A program made the position numbers and the translations under genes. From Myxocyprinus asiaticus (Eukaryota; Chordata; Actinopteri; Cypriniformes; Catostomidae): a stretch of 64,000 nt of DNA. Location: the NCBI RefSeq assembly GCF_019703515.2, contig NC_059358.1, forward strand, positions 46,510,594-46,574,593. The letters are read 5' to 3'. Below, one piece after another: positions 11,935-22,384 of this stretch; position 1 is the stretch's first letter; each line of letters begins with the position of its first letter. The notes under the pieces are model-generated. The model worked only from the letters and a program-made list of their open reading frames with translations. It made no database searches and had not been told where the DNA came from.

Positions 11935-13560
11935 TTCTACTACTCACCCTGAGAGTGGGCTAGAGAGCAGTACTCTCAGGTATAAGACAGGTGTGGGTAG
12001 TAGAAGAACTCATTCTCAAGCCCTAAGAATTTGTTGCAGAGCATATTTGACTTCTCCAGTTTCAGCTTTTCAAGTAGAGATGGATGAAATGCCTTTGCAG
12101 TTAAGAAGACAACAATTAATGGCATCTTATTTGGTAAATCTAAGAGGTCAGAGTGGGAATCATCCTACAAAAAAGGTATTGGTGCCTAGTTGGGAATATG
12201 AGAAGAAAGAGTGCAATAGTTTTGGATGGAGTGTGGGGAAATTAGTAAAAGGTATGAGACTGGAAGAATTTAGATATGCTCCAATAATTCCTTTATCTCC
12301 AGTGCCATTGTGGGTTATGCCCCAATCAGAAGTTGAACTAAATTGATTAAAAAGAAGGCAAAAGGAAGGTCCATATGAAGCTGAGGTATATGATGTAAGG
12401 GAGTATGTGGGGTCAAGATATGGGGAATATATGCACATTTACACAGATGCTTCGAAAGATCCAAAAGCAGGTCATGTGGGTGCTGCATTTATAATTCCAA
12501 AGTTAAAAGTGTATAAGAATATCAGGATTTCAGATTACCTATCAGTGTATACCGGAGATATGTTTGCAATAATTATGGCAATAAGGTGGATTAGTGAAGT
12601 TAAAATATCTAAGGCAATAAAATGCTCAGATTCTAGTTCAGCTCTAATAAGTCTGAATGAGCAGAAGTTGGAAACAAGACAAGATATGATAATAGAGATT
12701 ATTCAAGAATTATATTCACTTAAGCAAAATAGTATAAAGGTACAGTTTTTGTGGGTTCTGGCTCATATTGGGTTGAGAGGTAATGAAGAGGCAGATGTTT
12801 TAACAAAAAAGGCCATAGATTGAGAGAGAGTTGATATCCAGATTCCTTTTAGTAGGTCATAAATAAAGTCAATAATCAAAAAATATATTCTGAAATTATG
12901 GCAACAGTAATGGGACACTGACACAAAAGGTAGACATTTGTATCTCATACAGTCAGTAGTGGGTAAGGGAAAAGTATCAGGTGGGAGCAGATTTGAGGAG
13001 AACATAATTACAAGATTAAGATTGGGGCATACAAGGTTGAACAGTACAATGCATTTAGTAGGCAAACATCCAACGGGTCTATGTGAGGTATGTGGTGTTA
13101 ATGAAACAGTCGAGCATGTTATAATGCACTGTAGGAAATATACTGTTGAAAGGAATGAATGGAAGGATGAACTAGTAAATAAGGGTGAGCAGTTTACAAT
13201 GAAAAATTACATAAAATAAAAAAATACTAAATCCAGGTAGAAACATAACACCATTATTGTTACAATATTTGGGAAGTACAGGTTTGCACAAATGTATATA
13301 TGTATGTAGGTTAAGAATTATAACTTTTTTCTCATTTATTTTACCCCTCCATGGGGGCTGAGTGTGGGAATGGAGGAGCTGAACACTCAGCGCCAAACAA
13401 AACCTCAGCCTCTATGCGGGTATAAGAATTAAGGGTGATTGTATGTAGGTTGGTGGAGTAAGGTAAATCAGGAGATTGTATGTCGAGTGTCAGTGGTCCA
13501 TTTGGGTGATAGGTGGCGGTAATGCACTTATGTGTTTGTGATCCGCTGTAAAACAAGAAG
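11935..13560 (+). mobile_element. I-type LINE, 3' portion with RNase H
   Basis: A 5'-truncated LINE. The coding part (to 13219) is followed by a 3' UTR ending in ggtggcggtaatgcac (about 13511-13526) and aaaacaagaagaagaa (about 13550-13565). I remember this end as typical of fish I/Nimb-type LINEs. Retention of an RNase H domain sets it apart from the L1-like and Rex1/L2-like LINEs in this window. Confidence 0.75.
11939..13219 (+). pseudogene. I-type LINE pol C-terminus: RT tail, RNase H, CCHC
   Basis: A single frame broken by in-frame stops at 12344 (TGA), 12821 (TGA), about 12859 (TAA) and about 12907 (TAA). The first part (to 12343) is the RT C-terminal connection: QALRICCRAYLTSPVSAFQV, then MPLQLRRQQLMASYLVNL. 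12407-12820 is an RNase H domain with YTDASKD, CSDSSSALISL and WVLAHIGLRGNEEADVL. The catalytic-glutamate motif reads GDMFAI, so that acidic residue may have changed. 12938-13219 ends in a zinc-knuckle-like stretch with cysteines and histidine (CEVCGVNETVEHVIMHC). The frame is conserved apart from point stops, consistent with slow decay without selection. Confidence 0.8.
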
Positions 13561-13569
13561 AAGAACTCA

Positions 13570-14392
13570 GTTTTTGTAATGGAGAAAGTAAGCATGGCTT
13601 ATCGCTCCAAACATTGATCTGCTGTCCTGATTGGGAAACCTTGCGTTTAAAGCTCAATCTGAAGTAAGCATTGTTTCCTTTTCTTGGGTTTATTGTATGT
13701 TTCTGGATTCATTGATGTACATTTTTTCCTAAATGGTATTTATCTGATTTTACTTGTAGGACTTCATGGGCATTCTTTTCAGATTGAGCATGATTTCACA
13801 AGCCTGAGTTTAATGTTTATTCACCATATGTATCATAGTGAGGACTATGAGCAGCATTTGGGTGTGTGATTCATGAACTCTGGAGGCTTTCAAACTTTAT
13901 GTATGCACCTTTTGCGGATTCTTAAGTGGATCAAGCCGCAATAAGGAGTATAAGAACTCTTTGACTGGATTTACCATGGCACTAAGGAATATATTTTGCA
14001 CGGGGGAAAACTATTTGGATTACAACCAACAACGCTTTCATTCACGGACTTGTGTTTTCTTCATGCGTTGTTTGGGAAGGACATTCATCATCGTCATTCA
14101 CATCATACAGATAAGACTATATAATTTCTTTCATACTGCTGATATGCATTGTGTATATGGTGTCTGTTTTTCAATGTAGTGTGGAGATAAAAGGATATAA
14201 TTCACAAATTAACTGTTTTGAGTAAGCAAACTTACATTTGATGCATTGGCTTTATGTCATCCTTTAGAGTATATGGTGTACTTTTGCCTTATTGTTTTTA
14301 AACACAGACAGATAAAATAGTCAGTGGGTCCCTTCCCTAAAAATCTGATTTATAGCCGATGCTTATGCGAGGTCAAGGCAGCGGTTATAGAG
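13570..14392 (+). other. Probable 5' LTR and leader of Gypsy element 1
   Basis: This stretch precedes a tRNA primer site and should hold the 5' LTR. No matching 3' LTR copy exists in the window because the element is cut off downstream, so the LTR limits cannot be set. Short frames at 13684-13869 and 13961-14179 have no recognised domain. Confidence 0.4.
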
Positions 14393-14410
14393 TGGCGCCC
14401 GAACAGGGAC
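14393..14410 (+). promoter_or_regulatory. Retroelement primer-binding site, tRNA-Lys type
   Basis: TGGCGCCCGAACAGGGAC, 18 bases, is the complement of the 3' end of lysine tRNA as used by many retroelements for minus-strand priming. It sits just upstream of the first gag codon, as expected. Confidence 0.9.
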
Positions 14411-14453
14411 CCTAACTATTGGTGTATTTATTTATGAGACCGTCTGTATCAAT

Positions 14454-15460
14454 ATGGCAAGTTACACTGCTCTGGATGAGGATGGGTTTGTGCCTAAGGT
14501 AGATTTCTCATCTGGTCCTTTCACCACCCACAGAGAACCACTCAAAGAATTAATAACTACATTTAGTGATTTATACATAGATTCCGAAGAGGAAAATTAA
14601 GCCAGCATAGATGACAACCCTAGTGAGTTTGTTTTTCCATTACCTCCGCTACCTACAATAGAGAGAGAGACATTTTATGATTCTGTTACAATGCTCATCG
14701 AACAACTCACTGAAAGATTCACGGCACTTGAAGGACGAGTTGATAAATGTGTCAGGACGGTGAGCAACTCTGTTTCTCAATGTGAATAAAAAACAAGTGC
14801 AAGACTGTAGAAGAATGTTTAGTGTATCGCATGGAACGTGAATGTGAGAGAGTCAGAAAAACAGTGGAAATTTCTGTCCAGGAACTTGGACAGTCCGTAA
14901 TAGACTGCTTGAAAAGACGTGATGTGCAACTTGACACCAAGTTCAAATCTCTTGCTCTGCTAATGTTCATGCCAGTACCACCCAAAATTAGTTGTGATGA
15001 CCATACACATGTTCAAAGACTGTTGGACCAAACATATGAGATTCAATGAAGCTATTTAACCAGTCAAGAGAAATCAACCACAATGCCTTACAACCCACCT
15101 TTTAAATTAGACTTTTCCTGTTTCAGTAATAATCAAGATGAGGATCCCATCATTTTCATTGAATGCTGCAAGGAGTACTTTGCAGTATTTTAGCCTCTCT
15201 TAACTCAGTGCTGAAGGGTACCGGCAAAGACTGGTGGCAAGCGGAGAGAAGGAATGTGCATTGTTGGGGTCAATTCAAAGAGATTTTCTTGCGCTCTTTC
15301 TTTAGCGAAGATTATGAAGATGCAGTGTCAAGATGGCTGGTGGAGAGAAAACAAGGGACAAGGGAGAGCATAAGAGACTTTGCCTTTCACTATTGTGCTT
15401 TATGTTTGAGATGGAGAGAGAAAATGTCAGCAGGAAATTGTACTTGCCATATTACGTAAC
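14454..15460 (+). pseudogene. Gypsy element 1 gag, fragmented
   Basis: The structural protein that would form the particle. The start at 14454 (MASYTALDEDGF) runs 48 codons to a TAA at 14598. A coiled-coil-like charged stretch follows in another frame at 14822-15049. The capsid-like core is at 15163-15459, with GTGKDWWQAERR, FFSEDYEDAVSRWL and ESIRDFAFHYCALCLRW, a pattern of fish Gypsy Gag. At least two frame changes and stops separate the pieces. Confidence 0.75.
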
Positions 15461-15694
15461 TGTAACCCCCACCTGGCTAGCTTGTTAAGAGGTGCAGTGA
15501 CAAATGTAGATGAGCTGTAGTTAGAATTGGTACCCAAATTGAACATGATTTTGTTGAAGCTAAAGTATTGGAATCAGGTAAATTCTGACAAGCAAAGAAA
15601 AAACCACCACCGCACTGTCAAGCTAAAGTTACGCCAGCAAACACTAGAGTGGTACAGTCCGTCGAAAGGCAGCATCAAACTGTAATCAAGACAG

Positions 15695-16281
15695 TCAACA
15701 TACCAATAATTCTATGTGATAGATGTTGGACACAGGAAGTTCATTGTCTCTGATACAAGAATCAATCTGGAAACAACTGAACAATGATGAACCAAGTCAG
15801 TCAAGCAAAGGTCAAATATTTATGTTGGCCAACGGATAAAGTCAAACAGCTATTGGGAAAAGTGAGATGGCAATGTTAAGTGCAGGGTCAACAATTCACC
15901 TTGACGCTGTTTATTTTGAGGGACAGGGACTTAACAGTGCCAGTCATTCTGGGAATGGATTTCTTGTTGAACTCTGGAATTATGCTGGACTTCAGCAAAG
16001 CCCATTACAGTTTACCATCTGCAAGTAGCCATGAAGAGAACCAGGTTTTTCCATTCATGACACACGATTCCACTTCCTCAATCTACTTCTACCTTGCCAT
16101 ACCCACACCTACTGTTGATGACTCAGTGCTTGAATCCATTCAAAGGCTAACACAGAAAGCTGAGACCACATCACCATCCAAAGAAAAACTGGAAAATCTA
16201 TTGCTCGACTGGCCTACAGTTTGCTCAAAAGAGATCAGACATTTTAACATAGTCAAACATCATATCATAACCACAGATTAA
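15695..16281 (+). pseudogene. Gypsy element 1 aspartic protease region
   Basis: An aspartic protease for Gag-Pol processing. LDTGSSLSLIQESIW begins at 15726, giving a D-T-G active site at 15729-15737. The frame then breaks. 15880-16281 continues with VPVILGMDFLLNSG, the protease C-terminal flap/hydrophobic motif (ILGMDFL) of Gypsy elements. It ends in a linker stopped by TAA at 16279, just before the RT frame. Confidence 0.75.
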
Positions 16282-16318
16282 TTACCTGTTAGAAAGAGGG
16301 CAAAAAAAACTTTCCATT

Positions 16319-17540
16319 GACGAACAGAAATTTGTTGACAATGAAATTCAAGAACTACTGAACAAAAAGGTCATACAACCATCTGTTTCACCATGGGCAT
16401 CTCCTGTTGTTGTACCCAAGAAAGATGGAAATTCCCGGTTATGCATTGACTTTAGAGGTTTAAATGCCAAAACTCATCTTGACGCTTACCCCATGCCACA
16501 GATCCAGGAAATACTACAGTCTCTTCACAGAGCTGCTGTTTTTAGCACGTTAGATCTCAAAAGTGGCTATTGTCAACTAAGATGGAAGACGATAGCATAC
16601 AAAAAAATGGCATTTGTGACATCATCAGGTTTGTTTGAATTTTTGCGTTTACCTTTTGGCCTGAAAAATACCTCTGCATCATTTCAAAGGCTCATAGAAA
16701 ACGTATTGAGAGACATCAAGGGCAAGTGTTGTCTGGTGTATATTGATGATATAGTCGTGTACTCCAAAAACGAAGGCGAACACATCCATGATCTCATTCA
16801 GGTATTCCGTTGTTTACATGATGCAGGACTCGCACTTAACCTCAAAAAGTGTAACTTTATGCAACGTAGCATCACTTTCCTAGGTCACATAATCTCAGCA
16901 GAAGGAGTCAAAACAGATCCCACCAAAGTGTCAGCCATCAGCGATTTTCCCACTCCACAATCTCTCAAAGTACAACAATGATTTTTGGGATTAGCTGGAT
17001 TGTACCATCACTTCATTCCCCATTTTTCAACAAAAGCAGCACCTTTACACACACTCAAACAGAAAAAAAGCCACCTGGATTTGGAAAGAAGAATGCCAAC
17101 AAGCTTTCAACACCATAAAACAGGACTTGACTCAAGCACCAGTTCTCCTTCCACCTGACTTCAATAAACCGTTTCATGTACAAACGGATGCAAGTGAGAC
17201 GGGACTGGGTGCAGTGCTTAATCGAGAGTTGGAAGATGGAGAAGAGTAATTTCATATGCATCCAGACTACTGCGAGGAGCAGAAAAGTCATATTCAGTAT
17301 CCGAAAAGGAGTGCTTGGCAGTTGTCTGGGCAGTTGAAAAGTGGAGGCCATATCTAGAAGGGAGAGCATTCCAGATAATCTCCGATCACACCGCACTCAC
17401 TTGGGTAGTCCAACATCCAAAGCCTTCATCACGACTCAGCCGCTGGACAATACATCTACAAGGTTACGATTTCACAGTCAAATATCGTAAGGGGCAATGC
17501 AATGTAGTGCCAGATGTATTATCCATGACACCAGAATACC
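16319..17540 (+). pseudogene. Gypsy element 1 reverse transcriptase and RNase H
   Basis: The frame 16319-16981 is open and carries VVVPKKDGNSRLCIDFRGLN, motif A FSTLDLKSGYCQL, motif B LPFGLKNTSASFQRL and motif C VYIDDIVVYS (YIDD, intact). The thumb begins FLGHIISAEGV. A TGA at 16979, a frameshift in the A-run near 17065 and a TAA near 17248 break the frame. RNase H resumes with TDASETGLGAV (about 17186) and 17315 onward (VVWAVEKWRPYL, ISDHTALTWV, KYRKGQCNVVPDVLS). All core motifs are present but distributed over several frames. Confidence 0.88.
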
Positions 17541-18710
17541 TCTCATCAAACATCATTGCAGTAATGAGAGCTTCAAAATCCAGCATTCTACCTACCAACC
17601 TACCTGTTGACATATCCAGCATCTCCTCAGCACAGCAAAAGGACCCAGAAATCCAAGAGCTCATGCTGAAGGTAAAATCACAGATGTGCCAGGACATTTG
17701 CAGTGCTCATTACATTATTGAAAATGGCCTTTTGTTCCGTAGCACTCCAGACAAACAAACAGGTCAACTCATCATTCCCTCAGATCTGTGCAAAGAGTTC
17801 CTGCATTATGCCCATGACAATTCTTTGAGTTGACATTTAGGCAGATCCAAAACATTGCTCAGACTATTAGACATTGTATACTGGCCAAGCATAAGACCAG
17901 ACATATGGAGGCACTGCAAAGAATGTCTCATGTCAACAATACAAACCGTCTCTTGGCAAATTATCCGGTCATCTCCAATCACACCCGTCATTGAACCAGG
18001 TCATATGCTTGGAGTCAACCTCCTGGGAACCTTTCCAAAAAGCATTAGGCAGAACGAACACCTATTAGTCATTGTTGACTATTGCTCTAAATGGGTGGAG
18101 TTATTTCCATTGAGGCAGGCCAAGGCACCACAAATTGCCAAAATTCTAGTAGAGGAGATTTTTACTAGATGGGGTACTCCTGCCTACCTTGTCTCTGACC
18201 GGGGGTCTCAATTTACTTCCAACTTGCTTAGCCAGGTATGCAAGCAATGAGGAGTTGTCCAAAAGCTCACTACAGCCTACCATCCACAAACCAATCTCAC
18301 TGAGCGCATCAACCGTACTTTGAAAACAATGATGGTATCTTATGTGGAGGATCAGCATCACCAGTGGGATCGATGGCTGCCTGAATTCCGTTTTGCAATA
18401 AACACTGCTTGGCAGGAAAGTACCAGTCATACCCCAGCACAGATTGCATTAGGCAGAAACCTAAAAGGACCACTAGAAAGAGCCATACAACTCCACAACA
18501 CACAAGATCCAAATAACCCCATCTATCCAGCCCTTGACAGATATCATAACCTCATCTGTCTTGTGAAGGAGAATGTGGAAAGAGTGCAAAACAAACAGCA
18601 GCAATATTACAACCTATGCCGCAAACAAACACAATATCAGGTTGGAAATGTGGTCTGGGTGCGGGCTCATCCATTGTCCAGAGCAGAGGAGGGTTTCATG
18701 GCTAAATTTT
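17541..18710 (+). pseudogene. Gypsy element 1 integrase, joined to DIRS
   Basis: The integrase would insert the cDNA. The N-terminal zinc domain is degraded: a TGA at 17831 sits in the H-H part, while the C-x2-C (CKEC) is at about 17917. In the catalytic core (17855-18250) the first acidic position reads MLGVNLLG, where Gypsy integrases normally have Asp, so it is Asn here. The second is intact (LVSDRGSQFTS). A TGA at 18248 follows, then the third (TERINRTLK, about 18300). 18320-18710 is the C-terminal part (RFAINTAWQESTSHTPAQIALG). It has no normal end but reads on in frame into a DIRS fragment. The Asp-to-Asn change alone would be expected to abolish activity. Confidence 0.85.
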
Positions 18711-19396
18711 CTGGTAGGTTCACGGCCATCGACCTGAAGGACGTGTACTTCCTTGTGTCGATCCTTCTTCGGTTTGCCTTCGAGGGGCGAGCGTACCAGT
18801 ACAAGGTCCTCCCCCTTGGTCTGTCCCTGTACCCACTAAAGGAGAAGGGTATTCACATCCTCAATTATCTTGGCGACTGGCTGCCCACTCGTGAGATCTA
18901 TTGTGTGCACACAAGGACCCTGTGCTTCAGCACCTTGACCGACTGGGGCTTCCTTCAGGTCAACCTGGAAAAGAGCAAGCTCTCCCCTGTGCAGACCATA
19001 GCTATAAAAACTCTGTCGGCGGTACTTCCCCTCAGGTTGATGCATATGAGACTGCTCCATCACTGGCTACAGACTCGAGTCCCGAGGTGGGCATGATGTC
19101 ACGGCACCCAGCATGTGATAATCACGCCAGGGTGCCGCCACAGCCTTTGGTCAGACCTGTTATTTCTACAGGCAGGGGTTCCCTTAGAGCAGGTCTTGAG
19201 GCGTGTCTTTGACACGACAGATGCCTCAAAATTGGGCTGGGGTGCCATGTGCAATGGGCAGGCAGTGCCGGGGCTCTGGACGGGGCCCTGCCTGCAATGG
19301 TATATCAACTTCCTAGAGTTGCTGGCAGTATCGCTGGCCCTGTGGAGGCTTCGGCTGTTGATTCAGGGCAAGCATGTGTTGGTCCGGATGGACAAC
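18711..19396 (+). mobile_element. DIRS-type RT/RNase H fragment
   Basis: A piece of a DIRS (tyrosine-recombinase) retroelement. RT motif A FTAIDLKDVYFLVSIL starts at about 18719. FAFEGRAYQYKVLPLGLSL follows, then an internal deletion, then LNYLGDWL at about 18861, where the catalytic pair is normally DD, so one Asp is lost. SKLSPVQTIAIKTL comes next, and after a frame change RNase H with TTDASKLGWGAMCNG, ELLAVSLAL and VLVRMDN (19220-19395). The first part shares one 258-codon frame (18320-19096) with the upstream Gypsy integrase. It ends inside the RNase H at the large palindrome. Confidence 0.85.
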
Positions 19397-20583
19397 AAAA
19401 AAACTCTGTCCAAACAGCATCCCACCTGCAACTCATTTGACAGGCTCCACATAGGCTGTCTGTTGACAGACATTTTTATGCAAGTTGTAGGTGTTTTTGA
19501 CATTAAAGTTATTGTAAAATGTCCTTTGGTGTGTCCAGAGTGTTATACAAATAGTTTTATTTATAAATATGCACCTAAATAATAAATATGTGTTGAAAAT
19601 GGGCATCAGAGAGGTGGTCTCTGGACAGTCCATCAAATAAGTTGTACTTGGGAGACCATAGCTAAAAAACTCTGTACTAAAATGCATCCCACCTGCAACT
19701 TATTTGACAGGCCAAACGTAGGCTGTCTGTGGACAGATGTTTTTTAAGCTCCATAATTTAATAAAAAACCTATTTAGGTGGCTCTGCACTCTCTGTCCAT
19801 GAACAGCCTAATTTTTTTGAATGTGATAGGTTGTACATGGGATGTCCAGATCTCAGTTTCTGGATAACATTGGAAGCTGAAACTCACAGTCCTCTGCTTG
19901 TCTTGGTGTCCCCAGTCCATGGTGTGAATTTCAAAAAGATTGGAGAAACTTGAAAATTCAGCTAAAAAAAACTCAAAGGCCCTTTGTTTTGTTTTTTTGG
20001 TCTAAATTTTGACTTTCTCTAATCTTCTGCATATTTGCACCATGAATAGTGGACACTGAGACAAGCATAGAAATACAAGTTTTCCTATTTTATTCAGAAG
20101 CTGAGATATGGACATCCCATGTACAACCTATCCTATTAAAAAAATTAGGCTGTTAATGGACAGAGGAATTTTGAAGTTTTGATGGATGAACATGCAGCAG
20201 GATGAAGTGCAGAGCCACCTAAATAGGTTTTTTATTAGATTAAATGATTATGGAGCTTAAAAAACGTCTATCCACGTACAGCCTATGTGGAGCCTGTCAA
20301 ATAAGTTGCAGGTGGGATGCTGTTTTGGACGGAGTTTTTTAGCTATGGTCTCCCAAGTACAATTTATTTGATGGCCCCAGATAGTTGGTCACTGGACAAC
20401 CCATTTCCAAGACATATTTATTATTTAGGTGCATATTTTTAAATAAAACCATTTGTATAATACCTTGGACACACCATTTAACATATGTATGCAATTTAAA
20501 ACTCATAAAAATGCATATTATTGCATAAAAATGTCTGTCCACTGACAGCCTACGTGGAGACTGTCAAATAAGTTGCAGGTGGG
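19397..20583. repeat. Large foldback palindrome with repeated internal motif
   Basis: Two arms of about 470-490 bp (19421-19886 and 20091-20583) are inverted copies separated by about 205 bp. The outer left end reads cccacctgcaactcatttga and the outer right end is its inverse, aataagttgcaggtggg. The arms also match in their middle and at the inner ends (ggttgtacatgggatgtcc at about 19849; the inverse at about 20113). Inside each arm a motif of the form AATAAGTTGnAnnTGGGA recurs in both orientations (about 19421, 19640, 19688, 19849 and mirror positions). No coding frame. It could be a foldback DNA transposon or an inverted-duplicated satellite unit; I do not recognise the family. Confidence 0.8.
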
Positions 20584-21307
20584 CACTTCCTGTATGAACT
20601 GGTGAAAATAACCTTAAATTTGATGCCAAGACCTAGGGGCTTCGAATACTTCATCTTTGGGCCCTCATAAACAAAGTATAAAATTAATGTCTCTCACCTA
20701 TTGGGAAGTACTTAAAATCAAGAAAAATATTCTGGAAAAATCAATCAAGTCATTTTAGGTGCACAAGTCAGCCAATTAAGCACTTAACGAACTCATCAAG
20801 ACTTAAAACTTTGCACACTGTCTAAGGGCCCCTTGAGAAGCTATAGATTTCAAATTGGAGTGATTTGGAGCTTTCTGAGGGGTGTCCACAAATTACCTAT
20901 AGAAATGAATGGAATAAGTTGCTCGTGGGATGCGCCCTGGCAGAGAGCCCAGAGGTCCCACGGACCACAAATTTCGCATGCTGACACGCTGAGTGTCGCT
21001 TATCGACATACTACGAGGACTAAAGCCTAGGAGGCAAAAAAGTATTTTTCATTATTTTCAATAGATCTCTCTGCCTGTCACAGAAGTATATGAGACAGAC
21101 TGCCTGAGAGGCCTAAATGCACCAGTACATTCATCAGATAATTTATAGTTATTTGGATGAATTTTGGGATTACACCACATGCAAGGCACTCAGGGCTTCC
21201 CATTGAACACGTTTAAATAACCCACAAGTCTTGAAAATGTTGATTTTGCATGAAAAATGACTGTCCATGGACCACCTATTTGGCGGCCTTTAAATAGATT
21301 GCACAAA
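20584..21307. repeat. Continuation of the palindrome-associated repeat
   Basis: Non-coding sequence holding two more diverged copies of the palindrome motif: ggaataagttgctcgtgggatg at about 20909-20930 and a longer diverged one at about 21264-21310 (ctgtccatggaccacctatt). This suggests that it belongs to the same larger repeat. It ends where L1-like sequence starts. Confidence 0.45.
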
Positions 21308-22384
21308 GATAGCTTTTCACTGATGTTCCCGGCCAAACTGAGAATAGAAACAAAGATGGTCGCAAAGTATTTACATGTCCAAAACAGACACTATCCTTCA
21401 TAAATACATTGGAGTAAGCCATTTGATGTTTCATATATTAGTGGACTGCCTCGTGGTTGAGGAACTCTATTATCTGAGAAAGCTGGGTGCCATTTTTGTT
21501 TCTTTTTGCGTTGGCTCCACCTAGCGGCTGGAGTTTGTTTTATGGCATGACTCCAAGAAAATTTTGCATTGACGGAAGATCTTTTTTACACTGAAGTTCC
21601 CGGCCAGATCGAGAATGGACACTATGGATGACCGCAAAATATCTGCATGGTCACATAAAGGATGTCTTTTATAAAGTTGACGGGCTGAGTAATTTATGGT
21701 GTATTTTTTTTTTCCGCGGCCTCCGAGTTAGTTTGGCACTTGATCATCTGAGGAACCGGGATGCCGGTTTTGGTTTTCGTGCTGGCTCCGCCTAGCGGCT
21801 GGAGCTTGTTTTGTGGAATTACACTACTTCGGGACAGTTATGGATAAATCTGTTCGTTCTTTGTGCTTATGCCTCCTGTTGGCTGGAGTTTGTTTTTGTG
21901 GAGTATTTTAAAGGGACAGTAGAATGATTACGTCATCTGCTGCACTCATAACAGCCGGCTCACTGAACAATTGTTTGTCTGTCCGAGGAAACTGAATGGC
22001 TTTATATCAGCTGGAGTTTGTTTTGTGGAGGAACACACCTTCGAGACAGTTCTGTGAATGAATCTACATGTTTTTTCTGTTATTCTGCTTGTTGGCTGGG
22101 GTCTGTTTTACAAAGTATTTTCTGTTATGTAATTTTGTGCAGAAACACCGGACTTGAATAATCCGATGGCAAAGTTGTCACTGGGGTTCTCGTTGGCGTA
22201 CATGGACTCTCTTTGAGTTTTGAGGGATTGACGCCGGTTGGCGCTGTTGTGCGGGGGGTTAATGCGCACGTTTTTATTTTTTCTGTTTTTGTTTGGGGGG
22301 GAAGTTTGGGGTTTGATTGTTGCATTAATGGGGAATGTGGTCTGTGTAATCTTGTTTTTGACACTTTTTTATTATTATATCAGT
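21308..22384 (+). other. L1-A ORF1 tail and inter-ORF spacer with repeated motif
   Basis: The ORF1 C-terminal coding tail occurs twice in diverged form (21319-21420 and about 21595-21690), suggesting a partial duplication. The spacer then carries the motif ggctggagtttgttttgtgg in variant form at about 21528, 21790, 21876, 22009 and 22095. It is usually preceded by gctccgcctagc- or cctcctgttg-like words. The same motif recurs in the spacer of copy B (42830-43190), so it belongs to the family and is not local noise. Its role is unknown; it could contribute to ORF2 translation or an internal promoter. Confidence 0.65.
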
